A stretch of 64,000 nucleotides of DNA from NCBI RefSeq assembly GCF_011397635.1, contig NC_064759.1:20236428-20300427 (forward strand). The letters are read 5' to 3'. Below, one piece after another: positions 24,445 through 35,792 of the stretch. Position 1 is the stretch's first letter. Each line of letters opens with the position of its first letter. Both the position numbers and the translations under genes were made by a program. Source of the DNA: Epinephelus fuscoguttatus. Its lineage: Eukaryota; Chordata; Actinopteri; Perciformes; Serranidae. The notes under the pieces are model-generated. The model made no database searches. It saw only the letters and a list, made by a program, of their open reading frames with translations, and was not told the DNA's origin.

Positions 24445-26564
24445 ATGGCACATTACAGAGTAAGTATGTTTGCTGTCGCTTCATGTTACACCCATGCCCA
24501 GTAGAAACTGTTTTCTTGTCTACCAACTGTAAGCTAGCTATGCTAATATTAGCTAGCTAGGTGTTTCATCAGTGCATAGACAGAACACCTGTGACAGCTT
24601 TTGGTTTCCATTATCATTGAAGTTTATAAATGTTTGTGGATAAACTTAAGTTAAGGTAATGTCAACAGGCTCATTACAAACTCTTTTTTGACCACCATTT
24701 TCTGCTGCAGGTAGTAATATGACAGTTTTGTGTATTTTAATATCATTTTTAATCGTGTTTTCTGACTTAAACTTGCTAGAAGTTACTAAACCTGACAGTT
24801 GAGGGTGTGGTTGGTAGTGAAATTGTTTTATTTTTCTCCTCCTACAGGCTCCAGACTCCAAAAGGGAGCAGTTTCGCAGATATTTGGAGAAAACTGGTGT
24901 TGTGGACAGTCTTACTAGTGGTATGGCACTCTTTAATTATAGTTATTTCTGTCTTTGTGCTTGGACACTTTGTTATAAAGCAACCCAGGAGAGCTGAAGA
25001 CAAGGTTAACACTGAAACTTGCTATCTATTTAGAAACAAATCCTCTGAAAAGCAAACTATTGAATTGCTGTGATTTGTAAATAATACCAACTAATCATCT
25101 AATGTCACACTTTAGTACAAAATTAACTTTCTTAGTAATAAGGGCTATGTATTTGACATTTTGTGCCAACACAGTAGCAGAAATCCAGTGCTCACAACAA
25201 AACATTTTGATATCTCATATGAAGGAATACAAAATATTGTTCTACAAAACCCATTTTCTTCATAAAAAATTAAGCCAAACTTCACAAATGCATCCATTTT
25301 AATTTTAGCCTAATACAAAGCAGCAGTGCAAGAATTTTGCCCAAATAAACACAACCTAAAATGACCAAATGTCTTTTTAAAGGTCCAGCGTATAGGATTT
25401 AAAGAGATATATTGGCAGCAATGGAATATAATTTAATAAGTATATTTTCCGTAGTGTATAATCACCTGAGAAAAAAAAAGAATTGTCTTGTTTTTGCTAG
25501 CTTACAATGAGCTGTATGTATCTAGCTAGGGAGCCGTCTTCATCTATTTGTTCGTTGTGTCTCACTGTTATGTTTCTACAGTAATCCTGAATAGACAAAC
25601 CAATCACCGGCTCTAGATAGGACCGTCTATGGACATTCATTTTCACGTTGGCCATGGCAGATAGTAGTCAGTCTACGATGACCCAACAGTGTCAGAAAAA
25701 CAGTGATGTTAAAATCACTGGTCTGTTTATTATGGAGGAGAAGAGAGTTTTGCAAATAAGTTGGCCCCCATTACAAACCATTATGTCCAAATAAAAAGAT
25801 AAAAAAAAAAAAAGGTGAGCACACAGTGAATTATCAGAGAATAAAGGTCAGGGAATATCTGAGCAAAACAACAGATGAAGAGCACAAAATCTGTCCAGCC
25901 AAGGATTTGCTGCAAACATTCACTTTCAGTGTCAGATATAGCTGGTACTAAAAAAAGCACTGATATTTGATACCCAGCTCTATCAGTTGTTGCCTCAGTT
26001 CTCATGCAGCTTTATTAAAGTCTTTTTTCCTCTTTGATTTCAGTTCTAGTGGCTTTGTATGAACAACCTGAAAGGCCCACCAATGCCCTGGAGTATCCTT
26101 CAATGCACACAACCTGAACCACTGAGTGGTTTCAGATAGTGTCTTTTGGTTTAGCAGGTAGTGTGTTGAGCCTTGTACTGAAATTCATGCCTACACTCGC
26201 CACTCTAAATAAAAGAATACTAATAAAGAGAAATGTTAAGAGGGTAATAAAGGAAGCCACAGCTTGCTGTAGAGTCTTTAACCAACTCCTTCCCAGATTT
26301 GTGCAGCAGCATCTCTGTGCTGCCGCTCAGACTTTAGCAGACGCTGAGGCTCTGCAGCAGGAGGTGAATGACTTAAGGCAGAGGTGTACACGTCTGGTAG
26401 AGGAAAACAAAGACCTCAAAACAAAGGTAAGCTTTTGCTTGTTCTTAAAAGTTGTGCATGTCATTTAAAAGAACGTACAGTGTAACGTAGATGCTCTTTC
26501 ACCTCCATCTCTCCAGCTGCAGCAATATGAACCTGCATCTGAAGATGGCGCCACAGCTGACTAG
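24445..26564 (+). CDS. mycbp: c-Myc-binding protein (MYCBP/AMY-1), complete, 5 coding exons
   Basis: Coding exons: 24445-24459, 24848-24920, 26044-26092, 26297-26426, 26517-26564. The sum is 315 bp, giving 104 residues plus TAG; human MYCBP is 103. The first exon codes only MAHYR. The following exons read APDSKREQFRRYLEKTGVVD, then VLVALYEQPERPTNALEF, then a heptad-rich coiled coil (about residues 50-90, ending LVEENKDLKTK), and finally LQQYEPASEDGATAD. The protein is a small cofactor that binds the N-terminus of c-Myc and also AKAP and ciliary proteins. It has no enzymatic domain. The start agrees with the conserved MAHY N-terminus. The gene shares a divergent promoter region with rragc and converges on gja9. 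Possible poly(A) signals are ATTAAA at 27069-27074 and AATAAA at 27249-27254; I could not choose between them. Intron 2 carries a TTAA-flanked repeat. Confidence 0.95.
25381..25670. mobile_element. Partial TTAA-type MITE, same family as 21505-22528
   Basis: It begins AGGTCCAGCGTATAGGATTT right after TTAA (25377-25380) and continues with family sequence (ATATATTGGCAGCAATGG, GTGTATAATCACCTGAG) in opposite orientation to the outer element at 21505. The far end is diverged. Lies in mycbp intron 2. Confidence 0.7.
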
Positions 26565-27556
26565 ACCACAGCAGTGCTTTGGCTGAAATAATGTAGTTTT
26601 TGTTTTTGTCACTTTCAAGACACAACAACACTGTTAAGTGAAGGCCGAGATTTTTTAGGTACCTGCTTTTGTAAATCTTACTTTCTGTGTTTCTTATAAT
26701 CTAACTTATTCTGTACATGTATGTAAATAAGTTTGTTTCTTGTTTGTTCAGTCTTTAGTATAACTTTACTGAGAAAGTGCCCTTGTATACGACCGCATGA
26801 GTCAGTTCTTTAGACGTGGGACGTGTTATTTTTTTGAGGGGTCTATGAAAGAAAATAACCAATGCCTGATTATACTACTGTCAATTTTATTTTTCTGGCA
26901 TAGTTATGAACACACACACTCTGTCCTGATCCATGACAGTGTGTAACAAAGACACACTTACACTTTGTTTCTTAAGGTCTGGTTTCGGTAAACAGCTGTG
27001 GGGGGAGAAAAAGCAAAAATGTAAGTCACCAGTAAAAGCACAGTTTTGTGATCATCGTTGTATTGTTGATTAAACCAATTTCAAATGAGCAATGTTTCAA
27101 TCAGGCTTTTTATTGGAATATCAGGATGTTGATACTGTGGTCAGATACAGATGTGTGTGTCAACACTGCTACATCTTTACTTAACATTCTACAGTGAGGC
27201 TAAAAACTTCTCAGGAAGCAAACCAGATTTAACAACAATACAGAGACAAATAAAGGCTTTGGGGACCAGAGCACATCTGGTTTTCTATGACAGTAATCCA
27301 ACAGAATTCGTGTTGGTGAGGATAGTGCTGCAGTGTTAGCGTCTTATTGATATGCTCAGGAAACAGATGAGTGTCGACTAAATGCCCCCAGTAATGCCCT
27401 AAAAATACAGAGATAAAATTAAACGGCAAACTTGAGACAAAAAATCTTTACAAAAATATCTGGATGTTATTTTGTGCAAATGCTCACATTACTATGGGAG
27501 AGACGATTTGCAAAAGGCCCGTCATAAGTGTACATGTTTGTCATGAGAAAGATAGT

Positions 27557-27671
27557 TGATTGTTGAGTCTCACTCCCAGGTTGTCAGATACCAACGCTTT
27601 GGGTTGGTGATTTAATCTGACAGCTGACCCAAAGCGTCGGTATTTGATGACCTGGGAATGAGACTCAATCA
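27557..27671. repeat. Long near-perfect inverted repeat (hairpin)
   Basis: The arms 27557-27604 and 27627-27671 are complementary over about 45 bases with a few mismatches, separated by a 22-base loop. The core words are ACGCTTTGGGT and ACCCAAAGCGT, with GAGTCTCA and TGAGACTC near the base. Size and symmetry suggest a fold-back transposon copy. Confidence 0.85.
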
Positions 27672-28310
27672 TACAACACCTTTAAAATTGTACCAACTAT
27701 ATGACTTCTTGAAGTGTCATGATAATCAGATGTAAATGCACATGCAGAAAATGGAACAGGTCCCGAAGCAAGTTATGTTAAAGCAAGTGCAGTAGCCAGA
27801 ACATATTGACATTTCTTTTCTGTTTAAATAATACTGGAATTTTTAAATGACACACTACAAAGAAAAATACCACTTGAGACGTCTCATCTATATTTGGCCC
27901 AATGCAGGCCTACCTAATCTTGTATATAGACCACCAAGATCATGATGCAGCTATGAGCTTAGATATATGGTTAACATAAAAAAGGTCATGCTAATTGGGT
28001 AGCAGTACATGCAGTTAGTCACAATAGAAAACAAGTTGATTCCAAAAGTAGGTGGAAAAAGAATATAAAATACACAGTACAATGTCCTCTCTTGTTCCTT
28101 ACATTATAATATGTCTCCAAAAACAATTAAAAATGTTAATTTCATTCATCAAACTGCAATAAGTTTTTAAATCATGCCATTTTATTGAGATTAAGGTGTC
28201 AAAAGTTGAAACCAAAAACACAATATTAGCAAACTCTCAGTGCGGAGGCAGCTTAAAGTGCTGTTGAATCCATGAGTTATACTATACAGAAATTGTCAGC
28301 TACTGTTTGT

Positions 28311-28331
28311 AAAAAAAAAAAAAAAAAAAAA
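28311..28331. repeat. Poly(A) tract
   Basis: About 21 A residues on the plus strand directly abutting the MITE at 28332. Similar runs occur at 13119-13134, 16313-16337, 32346-32365, 44829-44846 and 62239-62266. Confidence 0.9.
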
Positions 28332-28647
28332 GTATCACCAGCGAAAGTGAAAGCCAACCCCAGCTTTGTCCGCTCGGTGTTTCACCTCACTATATTTCTG
28401 TGTCCGTGATTTTCGTAGCTTACTCTTGGATGCATGCTGTTTATGGTCTGGCACCTGGTTGCTACTTTTTCCCAACCTCAGCTGCAGGCTGTGCCCAGGA
28501 AATGTCCCAAACACAGCAAAATAAGAAAATACAGACAGGGGCCAGAGTCTCTGCAGATAAATACACTGCCACACACTCTAGTGGGTCATTAGTGATGTTT
28601 GAGAGTCTATACATTGTATTTTTTGGAAAAACTTGCAAAGTATACCT
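28332..28647. mobile_element. TTAA-type MITE, GGTATACTATGC family, second copy
   Basis: The right end is AAAGTATACCTT before TTAA (28648-28651). The interior is the reverse complement of the element at 14064-14354 (TCTGCAGATAAATACACTGCC region). The left end abuts a poly(A) tract and is probably truncated. It lies just beyond the gja9 stop. Confidence 0.75.
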
Positions 28648-28723
28648 TTAAATGTAGATATGACAGTAAGATCAGTACACCTGTAACATGAATTGCTGTA
28701 AGAACACACTTTGTATCTGAGGT

Positions 28724-30220
28724 TTAAATTTGCAGGTCTGCTGCTCGTCTGCTGCTCGCATTACTTGCCACTGATGCTCTGCAGTTGGATGAAGGGGGTC
28801 TGGCGTGCCTGGATTCTGAGCTGGAGTCATCCAGTGACTCCGGGGTGGACGGCCGGCTTTGATGTTTGCCGTCTGATTTCGACTGTGTTCGAGTGATGGG
28901 AGGTCCACTGCTGGCTTTCGCACCCCCGTATGAATCTGTGTCAGAGCTTTTGCCCTCCAACACCGTGGAGCATTTCAAAGAGCCCTGGGCTCTCCAAGGC
29001 CTCCTTGATGCACTCACTGGCAGCGTGGGGAAGGAGGAAGTGTCCACTGCCTTCTGTGGGCATTTCGGAGAGTCTGGGCTCATTCTTTCATTGCCCCCAT
29101 TCTCTTTACTGTGCGGGGGAAGATGCAAAAAGTCCTCAGCCTCCTGCTTTGGGTTAATCAGGGAGTCGCAGCACGGAGAGCAGGGCTCGTTTGTAGTCAA
29201 GGTGCAGTTACAATGTGGGGGGCTTTGAACTGAACATCTGGAGTCATCCAAATCGTGCTGAGTGGGCAGCTCGCTCTGAAGCGGTAGAAAAGTTGAAGGT
29301 TTGATGAGGTTTGGGTACATGATTGTGCCCTGCACCCTGTCCAGTAAGAGGTTGTAGTCACTGGGTGCAGAAGCGATCGTTGCCTTTCGGGGTACGCTGG
29401 TGCTAATTTGCACAACAGATTCTTTTTTACACTTGTTGACATAGTAATCATCAAGTTCATCTTTCTCGTCTCTCAAGTGAGGGTAGAAGTCCAAGATGCC
29501 CTTCTTAATCTTCTTGTAACTCAGATGCATGATCTCCAAGATGTTCAGGAAGAGAGAAATTCCAGCGATGCACTGCATGAATACCATGAAGACGCTTTTC
29601 TCCGTCGGTCTGGAGACGTAGCAGTCCACAGCATTGGGACAAGGATCCCGCTCACACTTGTAGAGTGGGTAGAGGTGAAAGCCATAAAGCAAGTACTGGC
29701 CTGTCATGAAGGCCACCTCAACAACAGAGCGAGTGACAACGTGAGCCACATAGGTACGCAGCAGAGAGCCCCTCAGAGGAGCTTTGTTGAGCTTCCCCTG
29801 ATCGAGCTGCTTCATCTCCCGCTCAATCCTCTTCCTGGCTTCTGCCAACTCCACGTCCACCAACTCCAGCTCCCTCCGCAGCAGAGCCTTCTTCTTCTGC
29901 CGTGCCTTCTCCAGCGCCCGCAGCCTGTAGAGAGCGTGGCCCATGTAAACCAGTGAGGGAGAAGACACAAAGATGACCTGCAGCACCCAGTAGCGGATGA
30001 GGGAGATTGGGAAAGCGTGGTCGTAGCACACATTTCTGCACCCGGGCTGCTCGGTGTTGCATATGAAGTCAGCCTGCTCGTCGTTCCACACGTCCTCGGC
30101 TGCCACCCCGAGGACCAGCATACGGAAGATGAACAGGATGGTGAGCCAGATCTTGCCTACCATAGTGGAATGGATATGCACCTCCTCCAAAATCCCCCCA
30201 AGGAAGTTCCAGTCCCCCAT
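28724..30220 (-). CDS. gja9: Gap junction protein alpha 9 (connexin), intronless coding region
   Basis: A single open frame of 498 residues. It begins MGDWNFLGG at 30220 and ends DLQI and a stop at 28724-28726; human GJA9 is 515 residues and, as I recall it, also ends DLQI. Connexins oligomerise into hexameric hemichannels that dock as gap junctions. Extracellular loop 1 has the canonical C-x6-C-x3-C cysteines (54, 61, 65) and loop 2 the C-x4-C-x5-C pattern ([13 protein letters not shown]). Four hydrophobic segments are evident. The cytoplasmic loop is long, charged and probably helical (residues about 100-160). The C-terminal tail from about residue 240 is low-complexity and Ser/Pro-rich. 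An in-frame GTG lies two codons upstream, but the family and the Kozak context (A at -3, G at +4) favour the ATG. A likely 3' splice site at 30241/30240 implies a 5' non-coding exon. A possible AATAAA is at 28196-28191, which would put a MITE in the 3' UTR. Confidence 0.96.
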   Translation of the reverse strand: MGDWNFLGGILEEVHIHSTMVGKIWLTILFIFRMLVLGVAAEDVWNDEQADFICNTEQPGCRNVCYDHAFPISLIRYWVLQVIFVSSPSLVYMGHALYRLRALEKARQKKKALLRRELELVDVELAEARKRIEREMKQLDQGKLNKAPLRGSLLRTYVAHVVTRSVVEVAFMTGQYLLYGFHLYPLYKCERDPCPNAVDCYVSRPTEKSVFMVFMQCIAGISLFLNILEIMHLSYKKIKKGILDFYPHLRDEKDELDDYYVNKCKKESVVQISTSVPRKATIASAPSDYNLLLDRVQGTIMYPNLIKPSTFLPLQSELPTQHDLDDSRCSVQSPPHCNCTLTTNEPCSPCCDSLINPKQEAEDFLHLPPHSKENGGNERMSPDSPKCPQKAVDTSSFPTLPVSASRRPWRAQGSLKCSTVLEGKSSDTDSYGGAKASSGPPITRTQSKSDGKHQSRPSTPESLDDSSSESRHARPPSSNCRASVASNASSRRAADLQI

Positions 30221-30728
30221 CTTCACTCTGCCATTATGACTGGTGGAAAGTCAGTGATGGAGAGAGAAATAATTAGGGAGGAAAATCTGCTGAAACAGTT
30301 AAAAATGTGTGTGTAGAAACATAATACTACAACAAATAGAGTGACAGCACACATTTGAAGAAATTAGTTTGACTTCAAGACAGACAGCAAAAGCATATTG
30401 GCAAATTAAGCAGCCTTTACAGATTAAAATAACAGTATAAAAAGAGGAAATTCTGTAGATTTCCCAGTAACAAGTGTCAAAAAATTACACTACCTCTTAA
30501 ATGGAAAAAATGAAACATTAACTAGTAGAGAGCAAGTGACATGAAAATGCAAAGTGTCACATATTTTCAAAAAAAGGTTTTAAAAGTAGACAGGAAAGAC
30601 TTGTACATCCAGTGATATGTTCCCTCGGCTGGTCAGCTGTCCAGTTTTGTGTTAATAAAACAACTCCCCTCAGCGGTGTCATTATATAGACCAGGGCAGA
30701 GATCAGTTCACTTGCCGTTTCCATTTAC

Positions 30729-30890
30729 CTTGCAGCGGCGTGGACAGACTGCCGGTGGTGACTTAAATCTCCTCGGGTCATGCAGCCCTGACACGGTCAC
30801 CAAAAAGTTTTAAAAATCGTTAGCACCCTCCACATGAGTCCCTGTGCATCACCTAAACCTCAGTGACCCGCCTCTGCTGCAGTGTTGCCA
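30729..30890 (-). other. gja9: Candidate 5' non-coding exon of gja9 (upstream end uncertain)
   Basis: On the minus strand a donor GCAAG|GTAAAT falls at 30729/30728. A pyrimidine-rich acceptor (CTTTCCACCAG) falls at 30241/30240, just before the connexin ATG. A single 5' UTR intron immediately upstream of the coding exon is the usual connexin gene plan. The start of the exon is a guess. Confidence 0.45.
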
Positions 30891-33800
30891 GAAACAAAGT
30901 GGGAACAACTGAGCTGTTGAGGGAAGGTTGCCAACTACTCTGACCAGAGAAAGTCAATACCAACAGCTTCATTGATGCATTTAAATCATGGCCTCACAGT
31001 GAGGGGCTTGCAACCGGTTGTAACACAGATATTGTTTGCAATATTTGCAGGTTAGGATTAATTTATGTCCTTTTGTCAGACTGTTTGACCTTAGATAGAA
31101 ATGCTGCATGCATCAGCAGCTGTGATAATAACTGACTGAACATATTTTTATGGTTCATGTGGGTGTGTACAATATCTGTGGGAGTAAATAACCAAGCTGT
31201 TTCCAAAGAAGTGCTTTGCAAGTCCAGACAACATGCTCAGGATTTGTTGGCACTCATTTGTTGGAGTGAATTTGAAGAAAAAGAAGGAAACAGCCACTGT
31301 GGCTGGAATCCCCACATTATCAATACCACTCAGTTATCCACATAGGCCTTGTACGATCAATAGTTTTCTACTATAGCGAAGTAATCAATGAGTCATCATG
31401 TCCGATTTCATACCCTGCTGCCTCTCTCTGGATGTAATGAAGTTCTCATGCACTTGACACATTATTTTATCCCATTTACAAGAAATCTATCACAATGGAT
31501 TAGCGAGCTTGCCAACTGCTGGTCGCCAACTTAACACACCGTCCGATTCTAAACACCTTTAAACGCCTCTGTGTGATAAATATGCTTGTTATCTGAGGTC
31601 AGTCAGGAGCTTCACCCCATTGATGTGACATGTTTATTTGTTATTTAGCTTTATGGAGCAAGACAAGCTGTCTAGAGTGGGAATATTTGGGCTAATTTGT
31701 GTGTTTCGACAAGATTCAACCCACCAGCTCAGCTCAGATGTTTATCAATTGTCTGTGAATATGAAGCTTTTCACTTCTGATCTCAAACATCTCATTCTGC
31801 CCAGCAGAGCAGGATTGATTCAAACCAGTCTGGTACGAAAACATTAGGGGCGCAGAGGGTTACACTCGGGCAACATACTGGGAAAATCCTAGAAATCATA
31901 GTGTCATTTCCTCTTAAGAAAAAAAATCAATGTTCACTTGTACGTCACCCCTCCAAAGGGCGTCCCCTGGCTGACTGTCTGTCAACAGAATTCATTGATT
32001 CAGAATGGGAAAAAAAATCATTTAGGTGGAATTTTATGTCTGCAACCTGAAAAAGTTTTTAAATTTTATTATCAATAAAATATTTGAGAGAAGATGAATT
32101 GCCAGAAATTCAAATAGGTGATGTATGTACAGTATACATCACACTTACAGTACATACACAGTAGCTATATGAACGTATTTTGACAATAAATTACCAAACT
32201 TTGTAAGCTGTCATAAAGGATACGAGACATATTCACTTGAATGTTTGATATTCTCTGTGCAGAAGGATGTATGTGCAAGAAGGAAAGTGTCTTTGTGCTC
32301 ACCTTAAATTTCTTATGAGTTTAAAGGGACGGATGAGCCCAAATTAAAAAAAAAAAAAAAAAAAATTCCGACCTGTAGTGCTATTTATCAGTCTAGATTT
32401 GTTTTGGTGTGAGTTGCAAAGTGTTGGAGATGTCGGCTGTAGGGATGTCGGCTGTCTCTCAGATATAATGGAACTAGATGGCACTCAGCTTGTGATGTTC
32501 AAAGCGCCCAAAACTACATCTGAAAAATTCAACAGCAATGTCTCTTTCCAGAAGTCGTAACCTGGTTACTCAAGATAATCCACAGACCTTGTTGTGAGCA
32601 GTTTCATGCAAAAACTATTTTCTTTCTAGCTAGCAAGCTCACTTAGCACCACTGAGCTAGCTAACGTGACAGCTTAAGTGGGATTCATACTTCTTCGTCA
32701 AATCAATGCTGTACCTCCGGCTCTGCATTGATTGAGAGCCTACACAGTACCCTACACTGTAGCCTGACGTGCACCTCCCCAGAAATATAACTACGTGTCG
32801 CGGTGACGCAGACCTCCTGTCTATTTTTGTAAGCTGGAACCATTTCGCTCAGTGGAAATGAAGCTTTAATTTGCAGAGGTTGTGAAGACAATAAAGCCTC
32901 CATAAAATAACATTTTAAGTCTTGTGTGTCATTTATCCTTCAGGAATTTATACTCCAGGATCTAGGTTTCATATGAGCGGAGGAAATCTGAGCTCATCAC
33001 TAGGCTAATTTATACAATGTAAAATGCCATAGGCTTGTGCTAATAACATTAGCATGTTGTATTTGTTTGGAAAATGTTTTTAGTGTAATACAGTTGTTTT
33101 GTTAGTGAACCTTATGAATTTTTTTGTAACGTTACCTTTGTTAAATGTTGCTGTTGTCCTTGGCGTCATATGAGTAGAGTAAAAGTCTACTAGCCGCTAG
33201 GCAAATTTATACACTGTAAAATGCCATAGGTCTGCAAGTTTCAGTAAAGCCAATTTGTGAACTTGTGTTTAAAATTGTCTCTATTAAGCCATGTTTAATG
33301 TGTGTTTTGAATCAGCTAAACTTTAAAGCACTTCACAGAAACCCCAACGCCAACTGCTGTTTGGTGTACTGCAGAGTGACACAGACACACCACCACACAG
33401 CATAGGCCATGTGTGTAGGTTATGGCATATGCTCTGCAGAGAGCTGACACACAAGTATAAATCCCGCTCTAGCCGAGGAGGACGATTAATGTTTATATCT
33501 TGTGCTGTCACAAGCATGAGCCTCTCGTCCATGAAGAGATGCACAATGATACAGTTGGTAAGTGCAGTTTGGTAGAAAGGAAATAGTTCCTACATGTAGA
33601 TTATCTTGAGTAACTGGGTCATGATTTCTGGAAAGAGACATTGCTGTTGAGTTTATCAAATGTACTTTTTTGGCGCTTTGAGCACCACAAGCCGAGTGCC
33701 ATCTAGTTCTATCATATTGGAGAGAAGGCAGACATCTCTACAGCCGATATCTCCAGCACTCTGCAACTCACACCAAAACAATCGAAGCTCATAAAAAGCA

Positions 33801-35792
33801 CTACAGTGAAGAGGAAAAATATGTATTTTTAACTTTGGGGTGAACTGTCTCTTTAAGGCATCTGCCTACATGCATGATTTTGCATGACTTAATGTGTATG
33901 TGTGAAGAAACCAGATCAGACAGATTGTTTTATATGTTTTATGTCTTAAAATATTGCTGGAGATGATCTTTATAATTTGTGTCACTTCTGACTATCTTAT
34001 TGGCAAAAGTCGAGTATTTGTGGTCTAAAAGAATTAACATATGATAAGGTAACTTGTAAAATGTTCACCAGAAATGATGCCACTGTTTCTGTCATTTTTA
34101 AGACGTTTGGTCCTTGCCAAACCAAATTAAGAAACCCAGTTTTATTTCCAGTATTTTAAAGCAAGATCCTCATTAAGTGAACATGAAACACTACAGCAGT
34201 GACCGCCTGGCAGCAAATATTGATTTTAAGATATAAAAAAAAGGTGAAATCTGGCAGATTTTAATGTTTCAGCAGTTCTGTCCTGTGACATCAGATTTTT
34301 TTTCGATTGCTGTGCTAGAGAGGGCAACATACCATTTCCCACTGTTTCAGGGTCAAGGCAAACAAGCTCATGGTAATTGAATATTGATGCACTAAGTTAT
34401 ATTGATGAGCTGTTTGGAAACTATGGAACTTTCCATACTATAAAAAGCTGTCACTGCCATACGGGTACAATCAAATATATGTAGCAGAGTCTGCACAACA
34501 TCAAACATTAGACTGCTATACACACACTATGTTATCTGCTAATTGACAATGAGTTGGAAGACCAACCAGTGAAAATGTAGTTTTTAGTGTTAATTCTGTT
34601 CACATTCATCAGACAAAATCAATAATCTTGTCCTGTTTCTACAGAAGATTCAATTTGACATCAAATTCATCAAAAAAAACATCAGGTTTTAATAAAATAC
34701 TTTAAACACTGAGCCGTGGAAATGCAAAAGCCAGGTGTAGGAGGTGTCTTTGGTTGTAATTTACCTGTGGTTTTAGATAAAAGTACAAACATAACATCTG
34801 TTTCTAAATTCAACATGTACCCAATGCCCTCTGCTCACACCACAAGTTTAGTTTTTCCATTTCCATGCTCATGAAACAGAAAATGTACCGTCTGAAAGCT
34901 GTAACTTCCACTTAACGTTCAACAGTTTCCCTCAAGTTAAGTGGGAGTATTGTACAATACCAACCACTGTTTATTTTCACTATAGTAAATGACGTTTTAA
35001 AAGCTGGGTGTTGATGTTTGAAGCCTAAGTTTTCTATTTCCAAGGTTAAAAAACAACGAGCATGACCGACAGAGATCTGTAACTCGTGTGTAATTGGCCG
35101 TGTCTGGTCAACAGGATGTGACTGAAACAATAGCTTGGCATTAAGCCACGGCCTGTTGGTAAACCAGCTGTTTTCCTTACAGACGTCAGGAGCAACACCA
35201 GGATTTTTTAAAAATATCCCATGTTTACCTGAGACTCGTCAAATTTAGTGTTTAATGTAGTGATGTCACCATGTTTAAGGCACATTTTATGAATACTGAG
35301 AGTCCATAAGAGTCCTTGATGATTTAACAGCCTGAGCATTATTTACTTTTAAAGAAAAATGATATGACATAGGACCAGTGTGTTCAGTAATATCCTGATG
35401 ACAAGCACAAAGAGATCTCACATCAAAAAAACTACAAATATCAATGACAACATATTAAAAAAAGTACATAAACATTTAATTCAGTTCTAATTTACTCACT
35501 TTTTAAAGGCACGTTTTGCTCACCATTGTCTTTAGTGCAAAATATGCCTTCTGCAATACTACACATGAACAGCAGGAAGCACCCTTCCCCTTGAGCGCAC
35601 ACATTCAGCTCTAAAAAGGAAAATCTGATAGAAAAATAATTTTAAAAAAAACACCCTTTGCACTACATTTACAAACTCCCTGCAACTTTCCTCTGAACAA
35701 CATCAGTAAAATACAGCTTCCTGAGTAGTGTGACATTAAGGCATTTCGTGTTAACTTAAAAACAAATAAAGGGTTGGTGCAGCTTCATGTTC
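30890..35792. other. Intergenic region between gja9 and rhbdl2
   Basis: No gene was recognised. A large palindromic MITE occupies 32335-33852. 30900-32330 and 33860-35480 show no repeats I can name and no convincing ORFs. The final few hundred bases before 35793 are rhbdl2 3' UTR. Confidence 0.55.
32335..33852. mobile_element. TTAA-type element with about 250-bp inverted arms
   Basis: TTAA at 32331-32334 and 33853-33856. The termini are AGGGAC and inverted AGAGAC. The arms (about 32335-32585 and 33596-33852) are diverged inverted copies sharing GATTGTTTTGGTGTGAGTTG, GAACTAGATGGCACTC and TCTCTTTCCAGAAGTC-type words. The centre carries no intact transposase and may contain further insertions. 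A shorter relative is at 4340-4956. Confidence 0.85.

Larger units (their letters stand above)
26565..28723. other. Convergent intergenic region and 3' UTRs of mycbp and gja9
   Basis: No coding sequence is recognised. It holds the mycbp 3' UTR with two possible poly(A) signals, a near-perfect hairpin (27557-27671), a poly(A) tract (28311-28331), a MITE (28332-28647) and the probable gja9 3' UTR. Confidence 0.6.

Noticed and set aside
28866-30062. Several open frames overlapping gja9 on other frames and the opposite strand
   Set aside because: Shadows of the GC-rich connexin coding sequence.
30221-30226. GTG-initiated connexin with two extra N-terminal residues
   Set aside because: All connexins of this group start MGDW, and the ATG at 30220 has a good Kozak context.
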